Source: Actinomycetota bacterium (GTDB taxonomy: Bacteria; Actinomycetota; Acidimicrobiia; Acidimicrobiales; Ilumatobacteraceae). From it: a stretch of 64,000 nucleotides of DNA. The stretch is from NCBI GenBank assembly GCA_009702045.1, contig WLIV01000002.1, positions 124,001-188,000 on the forward strand. The letters are read 5' to 3'. The notes under the pieces are model-generated. The model saw only the letters and a program-made list of their open reading frames with translations, did no database searches and was not told where the DNA came from. The translations under genes were made by a program, and so were the position numbers. Below are positions 25,983-34,192 of the stretch, one piece after another (position 1 is the stretch's first letter; every line of letters starts with the position of its first letter).

Positions 25983-28412
25983 TCAGCTTCGCACGCGTGC
26001 ACTCTTGGGGTCGTAGAACGGCGACAACTGCACATCGGCGGCGACACGCTCACCGGCGACCTCCACCTCGTACACGCCGGCCTGCCATTCGTGGCCGGTA
26101 CTGACATAGCCCATCCCCAACGACTTGCCGACGAAGTGGCCGTACATACCGGAAGTGATGCGCCCGACCAGCACACCGTCACGCCAGATCGGTTCGTTGT
26201 GATAGAGCAGCTTCGAGTCGTCACGCAGCGCCACCTGCACCAGACGCTGCGGCAGGCCGGCCTCCTTGGCTGCGAGCAGTGCGTGGCGACCGATGAAGCC
26301 GCCCGGCTTATCCCACGCGACCACGAAGCCGAGACCCGCCTCCAGCGGGTTCTCGTCGGGCGACACATCGTGCCCCCAGTGGCGGTAGCCCTTCTCCATC
26401 CGCAGTGAGTTGAGTGCGTGGTAGCCGCACAGCCGCAGACCGAATGCTTCGCCTGCAGACAGCAGCGTGTCGAACACGTTGGCGGCGAACTCGGTGGCGA
26501 TGTAGAGCTCCCAGCCCAGTTCGCCGACATACGTGACACGGCTGGCACGCACCCTGGCGTAGCCGAGGTCGATGATCTGCGACGTGCCGAACGGGAAGGC
26601 CTCGTTCGACAGATCGGCAGGCGTGAGCGTGGACAGCAGTGCCCGCGAGTTGGGACCCATCAGGCTGAGCGTCGCCATACCCGACGTCACGTCGACCACG
26701 ATCGCACGGGCGGCGGCAGGGATGTGATCCTTCAACCAGGCGAAATCGCGCACCTGCGTCGCTGCCGCGGTGACGACGAGATAGCGATCGAGTGCCTCGC
26801 GGGTGACGGTGAGGTCGGCCTCGATACCGCCACGTTCGTTGAGCCACTGGGTATAGACGATCTTGCCGATCGGAACGGACATGTCGTTCGCACTGATCTG
26901 GTTGATCACGGCCTCCGCATCGGGCCCCTCCAACACGAACTTGCCGAACGACGACTGATCGAACAGACCCACGTTCTCGCGCACGGCCATATGTTCGGCC
27001 GCTGAGTAGGGGAACCAGTTCTGCCGCCCGTAGGTGTACTCATACACCGGCTCGACACCGGAGGGCGCGAACCAGTTCGTACGTTCCCAGCCGGCCACCT
27101 CACCGAAGCATGCGCCGCGAGCCGCAAGCCGATCATGGAGCGGCGACGTGCGCACGTTGCGTGCTGTCTCGGGCTGACGGAACGGCCAGTGCATCGCGTA
27201 CAGCAGACCCAACGCCTCGACCGTACGGTCGTGCAAATACGCGCGGTTGCGCTGGAACGGCATCACACGGCGAATGTCCACGTCCCACAGATCCATCGGC
27301 GGGCGACCGTCGAGAATCCAGTCGGCCAACACCTTGCCCGCACCGCCCGACGACTGGATACCGATCGAGTTGAACCCGCACGCCATGAACAGACCGGGGA
27401 CGTCGGGCGACTCGCCGAGCAGATACCGATCGTCGGGCGTAAACGCTTCGGGGCCGTTGAAGAACAGCCGGATACCGGTCTCGCCGATGATCGGCATCCG
27501 GTTCGCCGCCGCCTCCATCAACGGCGCGATGTGCTCGAAATCCTCGGGCAGCGAGTCGAAACAGAACGTCTCGGGGATGCCCTTCATCCCCCACGGCTTG
27601 GCCACCGGCTCGAACCAACCGACGAGCAGCTTGCCGGCATCCTCCTTGAAGTACCCGCACCCGTCCGGGTCGCGCAGCACCGGCATCGTCGAGGAGATGC
27701 CCTCGACACCTTCGGTGACGATATAGAAGTGCTCTGCGGCATGCAGCGGGACTACCGCACCCGCCTGGTCGCCGATCTCGCGACCCCACATGCCAGCCGC
27801 GTTGACCACGACATCGGCGCGAATGTCGCCGAACTCGGTGCTCACGCCGACGGCGCGACCGTGCTCGACGATGATCGAGTCGACCTTCACATTCTCGCGG
27901 ATCTTGACACCCTTGGCCCGCGCACCTTTGGCCAACGCCTGAGTGGTGTCGATCGGGTTGGTGATCCCGTCGCCCGGCAAGTGCACACCGCCGACAAGGT
28001 CGTCGACATTGGCCAACGGCACGAGTGCCTTGATGTCGGCCGGAGTGATGATGTCGACCTCGAGGCCGAATACCCGCGCCATCGACGCGCCACGTTTCAG
28101 TTCCTCGAAGCGTTCGTGATTGGGTGCGACACTGACCGAACCGCGCTGCTGGAAGCCGGTGGCCTGACCGGTTTCTTGCTCCAACGTCTTGAACAGGTTC
28201 GTGGTGTACTGCGCCAGCCGAGTGAGGTTCTGCGTGGCCCGCAGCTGACCCACCAGACCCGCCGCATGCCACGTGGTACCGCACGTCAGCTGCTTACGTT
28301 CCAGCAGGACAACATCCGTCTCACCGCGTAACGCCAGGTGGTAGGCGATACTGCATCCGACGATGCCGCCACCCACGATGACGACTCGGGCGTGTTCGGG
28401 CAGGTCAGCCAC
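25983..28412 (-). CDS. FAD-dependent dimethylglycine/sarcosine dehydrogenase with GcvT domain (copy 1)
   Basis: 809 aa from a GTG at 28410-28412 with an AGGAGG ribosome-binding site. Domain order: DAO-type FAD domain (VIVGGGIVGCSIAYHLALRG; TWHAAGL with His49 at the covalent-flavin position), a linker FAO_M segment (about 375-430), then the folate-binding GcvT domain (VGLFDQSSFGKFVLEGPDAE, GGIEADLTVTR, YVGELGWELYI) and the GcvT C-terminal barrel. Known relatives oxidatively demethylate N-methylglycines and transfer the carbon to tetrahydrofolate. The exact substrate is not readable. It is divergent from the paralogue at 28472. Confidence 0.9.
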   Translation of the reverse strand: MADLPEHARVVIVGGGIVGCSIAYHLALRGETDVVLLERKQLTCGTTWHAAGLVGQLRATQNLTRLAQYTTNLFKTLEQETGQATGFQQRGSVSVAPNHERFEELKRGASMARVFGLEVDIITPADIKALVPLANVDDLVGGVHLPGDGITNPIDTTQALAKGARAKGVKIRENVKVDSIIVEHGRAVGVSTEFGDIRADVVVNAAGMWGREIGDQAGAVVPLHAAEHFYIVTEGVEGISSTMPVLRDPDGCGYFKEDAGKLLVGWFEPVAKPWGMKGIPETFCFDSLPEDFEHIAPLMEAAANRMPIIGETGIRLFFNGPEAFTPDDRYLLGESPDVPGLFMACGFNSIGIQSSGGAGKVLADWILDGRPPMDLWDVDIRRVMPFQRNRAYLHDRTVEALGLLYAMHWPFRQPETARNVRTSPLHDRLAARGACFGEVAGWERTNWFAPSGVEPVYEYTYGRQNWFPYSAAEHMAVRENVGLFDQSSFGKFVLEGPDAEAVINQISANDMSVPIGKIVYTQWLNERGGIEADLTVTREALDRYLVVTAAATQVRDFAWLKDHIPAAARAIVVDVTSGMATLSLMGPNSRALLSTLTPADLSNEAFPFGTSQIIDLGYARVRASRVTYVGELGWELYIATEFAANVFDTLLSAGEAFGLRLCGYHALNSLRMEKGYRHWGHDVSPDENPLEAGLGFVVAWDKPGGFIGRHALLAAKEAGLPQRLVQVALRDDSKLLYHNEPIWRDGVLVGRITSGMYGHFVGKSLGMGYVSTGHEWQAGVYEVEVAGERVAADVQLSPFYDPKSARVRS

Positions 28413-28423
28413 GTTGTCCTCCT

Positions 28424-28454
28424 GTTGTGAAATTTGTGCTTACTATTACACAAC
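28424..28454. promoter_or_regulatory. inverted repeat in divergent dehydrogenase promoter
   Basis: GTTGTG (28424-28429) and CACAAC (28449-28454) form a perfect 6-bp inverted repeat around an AT-rich 19-base spacer with -10-like elements. It sits between the two divergent GcvT-dehydrogenase genes, and the XRE-cupin regulator is the likely ligand. Confidence 0.45.
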
Positions 28455-28471
28455 TCGATAAGGGGTCAGGT

Positions 28472-30910
28472 ATGAGCGAGCAGGCGAAGGTCGTCATCAT
28501 CGGCGGAGGCATCGTGGGGTGTAGCGCGCTGTACCACCTTGCGCAGCGTGGCTGCACGGATGTCCTGCTGCTCGAGCGCGACGAACTCACGTCCGGCAGC
28601 ACATGGCACGCTGCCGGCAACGTGCCCACGTACTCCAGCAGTTGGAGTGTGATGAAGGTGCAGAAGTACTCGGCCGAGCTGTTCACCGAACTGGCCAAGG
28701 ACCCCGAGTTCCCGATCAGCTACCACGTCACCGGTTCGGTGCGTCTGGCCCACAGTCACGAACGCATCGCCGAGTTCCGCCACGTCACCAGCATGGCCAA
28801 CGCCAACGGTATGGGCTACGACATGCTCACCCCAGCGCAACTCGTCGAGCGCTATCCCCTGATCGAGACCCACGACCTCGTCGGTGCGTTGTGGGACCCA
28901 CTCGATGGCGACATCGATCCGTCGCAGGTCACCCAAGCCCTTGCCCGCCGTGCACGTGCGTGGGGTGCCCGAGTTCGCCGCTTCGAGAACGTCGTCAAGC
29001 TCGAGCAGCACGCCAACCATCACTGGACCGTCACCTCGCGCACCCGCGAAGGCGACGAGCATGTCATCGACTGCGAGATCGTCGTCAACGCCGGCGGCTA
29101 CCGCGCTGGCGAGGTGATGGAGTTACTCGGCCGCCACCACCCCATCGCCCAGATGTCGCACCAGTACTACGTGACCGCCGAGATCCCCGAACTCGCCGCC
29201 CGCGAGTTCCCGCTGCCGCTGCTGCGCGACCCCGATACCAGCTACTACCTGCGTCAGGAACGCAACAGCTTCATCCTCGGGCCGTACGAGTGGAAGGCCA
29301 CCGCGATGTGGCGCGACGGCATCCCCGACGAGTTCGCCAACATGCTGTGGGACGACGACCTCGAGCGCATCGCCCCGCAGATCGAGGACGCCAGCCTGCG
29401 CGTCCCGGTGCTCGGCGACGCCGGTATTGCCCGCGTGGTGAACGGCCCGATCCCCTACGCCCCCGACGGCAACCCGTACCTCGGCCCCGAGCGCGGGCTG
29501 CGCAACTTCTTCCACGCGAACACATTCAGCTTCGGCATCGCCCAGGGCGGCGGCGCGGGCAAGGCCGTTGCCGAATGGATCCTCGACGGCCGCCCCGAGT
29601 TCGACCTGTGGTCGATCGACCGTCGCCGCTACAAGGACTACGCGACCACGCAGTACACGATCGACAAGGCGATCGAGGTGTACCAGCACGAGTACGCGAT
29701 GGGCTTCCCCTTCCAAGAATGGCCGGTCGGCCGCCCCGCCTACACCTCGCCGCTGTACGAACAGCTGAAGGCCAAGGGTGCCCACTTCGGTGCTCGCGGC
29801 GGCTGGGAGCGCCCCACCTGGTTCGACCCCGAAGGTGTCATCACCGACCACTCGCTGTCGTTCTTCCGCAAGAACGCGTGGCGTCCGTTGGTGGCCGAAG
29901 AGTGCGCTGCTGCACGCAATGGCGTCGCAGTGCTCGACCTGCCCGGTTTCACCAAGATCGAGATCAAGGGTCCGGGCGCGCAGGCGTACCTCGACCATCT
30001 GCTGTGCACGAAGCTGCCCAAGGTCGGGAGGATGACCCTGGCCTATGCGCTCCTGCCCGACGGCAAGGTGCTGTCCGAGTTCACTGTCGCTCACCTCGCC
30101 GAGGATCACTTTTACGCGGTCGGTGCCGCGAGCGCAGAGTGGCACGACCTCGACGTGCTGGAACACGCCCTGCCCACCGACGGGTCGGTCACGCTCACCA
30201 ACGTCAGCGCCGACTTCGGCTCGCTGATCGTCGTCGGCCCACGGGCGCGTGAGGTGCTCAGCCAGGTCACCAGCACCCCGCTGGACAACGCCTCGTTCCC
30301 GTGGCTGTCGGTACGCGATATCGACACCGCTGTCGGCCCGGTGCGCACCCTGCGCGTCAACTACGTGGGTGAACTCGGCTGGGAACTACACGCGGCCAAC
30401 GATCAGATCGTGGCGCTCTACAACGCCATCTGGGCAGCCGGCGAGCAGTACGGCATCCGCGACTTCGGTATCTACGCGGTCGACAGTCTGCGGCTCGACA
30501 AGTGCTACCGCGGCTGGAAGGGCGATCTGGAGATCGGCTTCTCACCGTTCGATGCCTCGCTCGACCGCTTCGTTGATCTCACCAAACCCGACTTCGTCGG
30601 CAAGGACGCACTCGTCGCCGAGAAGGCCAACGGCAGCGCCTGGCGGTTCGTGCCGCTCACGCTCGACGAGGACGGCGACGCCGATGCACCGTTCTGCGCA
30701 TCGATCTTCGCCGGCGACGAACGAGTCGGCATCGTCACTTCCGGGGGCTGGAGTTTCACGCTGAACAAGAGTGTGGCGCTCGGCTACGTGCGGCCGCAGT
30801 ACGAAGCCGCAGGTACCAAACTGCAGATCGAGATCTACGGCGAGGTGTGCAACGCCACCGTCGGTGCCGAGCCGCTGTACGACCCGAAGAACGAGCGCCT
30901 GCGCGCCTGA
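28472..30910 (+). CDS. FAD-dependent dimethylglycine/sarcosine dehydrogenase with GcvT domain (copy 2)
   Basis: 812 aa from ATG 28472. Same architecture as the divergent gene: VVIIGGGIVGCSALYHLAQRG, TWHAAGN with His46 at the covalent-flavin position, FAO_M linker, GcvT (GVAVLDLPGFTKIEIKGPGA, YVGELGWELHAANDQ) and GcvT C-terminal domain. The two paralogues share layout but are clearly diverged, so they likely act on successive or different N-methyl substrates (for example dimethylglycine then sarcosine; inference). The stop is one base from the stop of the convergent phosphotransferase gene. Confidence 0.9.
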   Translation: MSEQAKVVIIGGGIVGCSALYHLAQRGCTDVLLLERDELTSGSTWHAAGNVPTYSSSWSVMKVQKYSAELFTELAKDPEFPISYHVTGSVRLAHSHERIAEFRHVTSMANANGMGYDMLTPAQLVERYPLIETHDLVGALWDPLDGDIDPSQVTQALARRARAWGARVRRFENVVKLEQHANHHWTVTSRTREGDEHVIDCEIVVNAGGYRAGEVMELLGRHHPIAQMSHQYYVTAEIPELAAREFPLPLLRDPDTSYYLRQERNSFILGPYEWKATAMWRDGIPDEFANMLWDDDLERIAPQIEDASLRVPVLGDAGIARVVNGPIPYAPDGNPYLGPERGLRNFFHANTFSFGIAQGGGAGKAVAEWILDGRPEFDLWSIDRRRYKDYATTQYTIDKAIEVYQHEYAMGFPFQEWPVGRPAYTSPLYEQLKAKGAHFGARGGWERPTWFDPEGVITDHSLSFFRKNAWRPLVAEECAAARNGVAVLDLPGFTKIEIKGPGAQAYLDHLLCTKLPKVGRMTLAYALLPDGKVLSEFTVAHLAEDHFYAVGAASAEWHDLDVLEHALPTDGSVTLTNVSADFGSLIVVGPRAREVLSQVTSTPLDNASFPWLSVRDIDTAVGPVRTLRVNYVGELGWELHAANDQIVALYNAIWAAGEQYGIRDFGIYAVDSLRLDKCYRGWKGDLEIGFSPFDASLDRFVDLTKPDFVGKDALVAEKANGSAWRFVPLTLDEDGDADAPFCASIFAGDERVGIVTSGGWSFTLNKSVALGYVRPQYEAAGTKLQIEIYGEVCNATVGAEPLYDPKNERLRA

Positions 30911-30911
30911 C

Positions 30912-31970
30912 TCAGCGCATCCCCTCCAACTGCGAGGCGAGCAACTGCGCGAACGCCGATTCACGCGCCTGCTGTTGCGCCACCTCCGGCGGCAAGGTGC
31001 CGGCCGCTCCCATCTGCGAGAACAGGCGCATCAGGATCGCCCCGAGGCGGAAGGACGTCAGCACGTCGTAGTACTCGAGGTCGGTGGCCACGGTGCCGGT
31101 GAGCTCCTGCCAGCGTTGCGTCAGTTCTTCGGGGGTGCCGATGCCCGGCAGCGCGGCGTTCGGACCGTCCATCGTCCGCCACCAGGCCAGGTCGGCGCCG
31201 GCACCGGCCAGCGACACGGTGTCCCAGTCGAAGATCGACACCACGTCGGTGCCGCGGAACATCACGTTGGCGAACCGTGAGTCGCCCCACGACAGACCGG
31301 TCGGCGCCTGGGCTGGGATGTTGCGCAACAACCACTCGTGCCCGGCCTCCAGCGTGTCATGCTGACCACCCGTGGCCGGGTCGTCCAGCCAGCGGCGCCA
31401 GTAGGCGAGGTGGTCGCCAAGCCCGCTGACCCCTGCCGGCGGCGCGAGGAACGGCATCTTCGCCACCGGCACCTGGTGCAGTGCGGCCAGCACCTTCACG
31501 GCGTTGTCCCACATCGCCCGCCGCTCGTCAGGGTGGGCCTCGAACACGAACCCCGTGGTCGCCCACGGCGGCTGGTCGGCAGGCACCTTGCCGATGATCC
31601 GCTCCATCACGAAGAACGGCGCGCCCAGCAGCCCGGGATCGGCCTCGTAGCCGTACACCTTGGGAACGGGCACGCCCGGCACGTCGGCGAGCGCGGCGTA
31701 CATGTCGTGGTGAACCTCGATGTCGGCCTCGATGTACAGCGGCGAATCGCTGGCGACGCGGAGCACGAAGCCCTGCTCGTGATCGCCCCAGCGCGCCTCG
31801 AACATGGCGGTCTCGTTGGCCACGCCGGTGCCTTCGGGCACCTCTGGCTCGGACACCTGCACCACACCGCCGAGGCGTGGCGCGAGCCAGTCGGTGAGCA
31901 CCCTGCGCAGGGTCTCGGGGTCGCGCTGGGTGCGCTTCAGCTGGATGTGCTCGAGTGCTTCGTCAGCCAT
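30912..31970 (-). CDS. APH-fold phosphotransferase family protein
   Basis: 352 aa. Aminoglycoside-phosphotransferase/ACAD10-like kinase fold: GTGVANETAMFEARW nucleotide-side strand, PFFVMERIIGKVP hinge, and a catalytic loop GLSWGDSRFANVMF with IFDWD as metal-binding Asp. The His usual in HGD is Trp here. It is the last gene of the P450 operon, its ATG overlapping the preceding stop by 8 bases. Relatives near acyl-CoA catabolism phosphorylate hydroxyacyl groups, which is a better guess than antibiotic resistance. Confidence 0.75.
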   Translation of the reverse strand: MADEALEHIQLKRTQRDPETLRRVLTDWLAPRLGGVVQVSEPEVPEGTGVANETAMFEARWGDHEQGFVLRVASDSPLYIEADIEVHHDMYAALADVPGVPVPKVYGYEADPGLLGAPFFVMERIIGKVPADQPPWATTGFVFEAHPDERRAMWDNAVKVLAALHQVPVAKMPFLAPPAGVSGLGDHLAYWRRWLDDPATGGQHDTLEAGHEWLLRNIPAQAPTGLSWGDSRFANVMFRGTDVVSIFDWDTVSLAGAGADLAWWRTMDGPNAALPGIGTPEELTQRWQELTGTVATDLEYYDVLTSFRLGAILMRLFSQMGAAGTLPPEVAQQQARESAFAQLLASQLEGMR

Positions 31971-32985
31971 GGTGCAGGTTCTCCGGGAACGCGTTCAAGA
32001 GGTCGGATCGTTCGCAGTAGGTGTGGCCCACCTCGCCGTCCCACAGCGCCGGGCCGTGGTTCAGCACGTACATCAGGCCCGGACCGTCGAGGTCCTTGCC
32101 CACAACGAGGTGCTTGGCCATCGCCATCCACAAGGACGTGCGAGTCGAGATCGTGGTCGCCAACGAGCCACCGGACCAGCGCAGCTTCACGGGCAGTTCC
32201 TCGGTGTCCAGCGTCAAGGCGCGCAGGCGCGGCACTTCGACTACCTCGGCGTTGATCTGCACACCATCGTCCAGCACCACCCAGGCGCCGCTGAGGGAGA
32301 TCTTCCCGCTCGGCTCCCAATAGTGGCCAAGGCCCCATCCGCGGCCGCTCTCCGGGTAGTAGCTGCCGATGATCGAGTGGCCACCCCAAGGGGCCCCGCC
32401 GCCTCCGCCGCGCGGACCCGAGGAGTGGTCGCGCCAGCCATAACCGTCGAACGGCAGCGTGTTCTCACCGAACTGCACCGTGCCCGTTGCGTGGTACAGC
32501 TGCTCGTAGTGCTCCTTGGCCCAGCCTTGGTCGCTCATGCCGTCGTGGTGCATGTCCCACACCGGCGTGACGAACTCGATCTCCAGGTCGACGAAGAAGC
32601 GCTGCTTGATGCCTTCCACTGCGCGACCCGCCGCCATCTCCGCGTTCGAGGTCGGCAGGCCGTAGCCGTCGAACGAGACGTGCCAGCGGCGGAACGGTTC
32701 GATGCAGCGGAACCGTGTGTTCGCTCCACCCGGGCGCAGTTCGGGTGCGGTGCGGTGGAACGACCACATCGACAGCACGCCCTCGTCGCCGGGCAGCGTG
32801 GCGTAACACATGTCGTGCCACATGGTCCAGTCGTTCGGCACCGTGCCGAGGTGCAGCCACAGCGACACGTTCGTCGCCGGATCGTGCACGGCAAACAGCA
32901 TGTTCTCGCACCAGAACGGCACGCCAGGGTCTGCGGTGGCGATCGATTCGCGGGATGTCGGCATCCCGTTGGACAGGTCTCTCAC
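31963..32985 (-). CDS. conserved hypothetical, possible lipocalin-like (CrtC/AttH-type) protein
   Basis: 340 aa from a GTG at 32983-32985 overlapping the P450 stop (GTGA); ATG codons a few residues in are alternatives. It is rich in aromatic and Gly residues, with VPFWCENMLFAVHDPATNVSLWLHLG, WHVSFDGYG, FDGYGWRDHSSGPRGGGG and ISLSGAWVVLDDG. The GYGWRDHSxG pattern recalls the double-lipocalin proteins of the CrtC/AttH group or DUF7064-type proteins; I cannot decide. It is translationally coupled at both ends to the P450 and the kinase-fold gene, so it probably acts on the same lipid or terpenoid substrate. Confidence 0.6.
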   Translation of the reverse strand: MRDLSNGMPTSRESIATADPGVPFWCENMLFAVHDPATNVSLWLHLGTVPNDWTMWHDMCYATLPGDEGVLSMWSFHRTAPELRPGGANTRFRCIEPFRRWHVSFDGYGLPTSNAEMAAGRAVEGIKQRFFVDLEIEFVTPVWDMHHDGMSDQGWAKEHYEQLYHATGTVQFGENTLPFDGYGWRDHSSGPRGGGGGAPWGGHSIIGSYYPESGRGWGLGHYWEPSGKISLSGAWVVLDDGVQINAEVVEVPRLRALTLDTEELPVKLRWSGGSLATTISTRTSLWMAMAKHLVVGKDLDGPGLMYVLNHGPALWDGEVGHTYCERSDLLNAFPENLHHG

Positions 32986-34160
32986 AGCTTCCACTCCAGG
33001 TGCAGGTTCTCGACCGAACGAAGGCCGGGCGGCCAGGCCGGCGTCGTGCCCGGCTTCATCCAGTAGTCGGGGATACGGCGGTGCCACTCGCGCAGCGCGA
33101 TGCGCAGCTCTTGGCGCGCCAGGTGCGAACCGCTGCAGCGGTGGATGCCACCGGTGAACGAGTAGTGCGGATTGGGTTCGCGGTCGAAGTGCAACTCGCC
33201 TGCGTCGGGCTGGAACGCCGGGTCGGTGTTCGCCGCGCCGAGGTCGATCACCACGACGTCACCCTTGTGCACGGGGCAGCCCATCAGCTCGTCGTCGGCC
33301 ACCGCCACCCGGTACACCTGCGGCGTGGGGGTCTCCCACCGCAACAGCTCCTCCACCGCCGACGGGATGGTGTCCGGGTTGTTCGCCACCTCCATCCGGA
33401 GGTCGGGGCGGTTGGCGAACTGGTGGTAAAAGAGCGTCAACGAGTTGGTGATCGTGTCCAGGCCGGCCAGCAGCAACAGGAAGCAGGCATCGAGGATCTC
33501 CTCGTCGGTGAGGCGACGGCCCTCGATCTCACCGTTCATCACCTGTCCCATCATGTCGTCACGCAACGGACCCTTGCGGCGCTCGTCGACGAAGGCCTGG
33601 AAGTAGTCGTACACCTTCACCACGACGGCCTGGTTCAGCGCCTCGACCGCGACCGGGTCCGTCAGCCCTTCGCGGTACCCGGGGCGCAGCAGGCCGTCCT
33701 TCATCTCCAGCAGGAAGGCCGCGTCCGCTAACGGCAGGCCCATCAACGCGAGGAACACCTGCGTGGGCAACGGGACCGCGAACTGACTGTCGAAACGGCA
33801 GCCGCCATCGGCGATGAAACCGTCGATCAATTCGTTGACCAGCGCAGCGATCTGCGGCTCGAGCGCGTTGATCGTGCGCGGCGCGAACATCGGGTCGAGC
33901 AGCCGCCGGTAGAGGTGATGGTCGGGCGGGTCGATCTCGATCGGGATCAGCGGACGGTGCGCGCCGCAGATCGGCCCGAACCGCGACGAGTAGATCTCGG
34001 GGTTCTGGAACACGCGTTCAGCCGCGGCGCGTGTGGTCGTGATCACCGCCCCGTCGGCACGGAACGCAGCACCCATGCCGCGCATCTGCTGGAAACCCTC
34101 GAAGCGCTCGCCGACCTGGCTGTAGAACGCCTGCTGATACGCGCTCAGTTCGTCTGCCAT
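32982..34160 (-). CDS. cytochrome P450
   Basis: 392 aa. Soluble bacterial-type P450: I-helix CFLLLLAGLDTITNSL (Asp-Thr pair), ExxR in EELLRW, and the heme loop FTGGIHRCSGSHLARQ with Cys342 as thiolate ligand. The substrate is unknown, and no ferredoxin or reductase gene is adjacent. A run of G (GGGGGG) before the ATG is the ribosome-binding site. It heads a three-gene overlapping operon and starts 32 bases after lipBA, so read-through from the lipoate operon is possible. Confidence 0.92.
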   Translation of the reverse strand: MADELSAYQQAFYSQVGERFEGFQQMRGMGAAFRADGAVITTTRAAAERVFQNPEIYSSRFGPICGAHRPLIPIEIDPPDHHLYRRLLDPMFAPRTINALEPQIAALVNELIDGFIADGGCRFDSQFAVPLPTQVFLALMGLPLADAAFLLEMKDGLLRPGYREGLTDPVAVEALNQAVVVKVYDYFQAFVDERRKGPLRDDMMGQVMNGEIEGRRLTDEEILDACFLLLLAGLDTITNSLTLFYHQFANRPDLRMEVANNPDTIPSAVEELLRWETPTPQVYRVAVADDELMGCPVHKGDVVVIDLGAANTDPAFQPDAGELHFDREPNPHYSFTGGIHRCSGSHLARQELRIALREWHRRIPDYWMKPGTTPAWPPGLRSVENLHLEWKL

Positions 34161-34192
34161 CCGAACCCCCCAGTCCTGATAGGCAAGGGACC

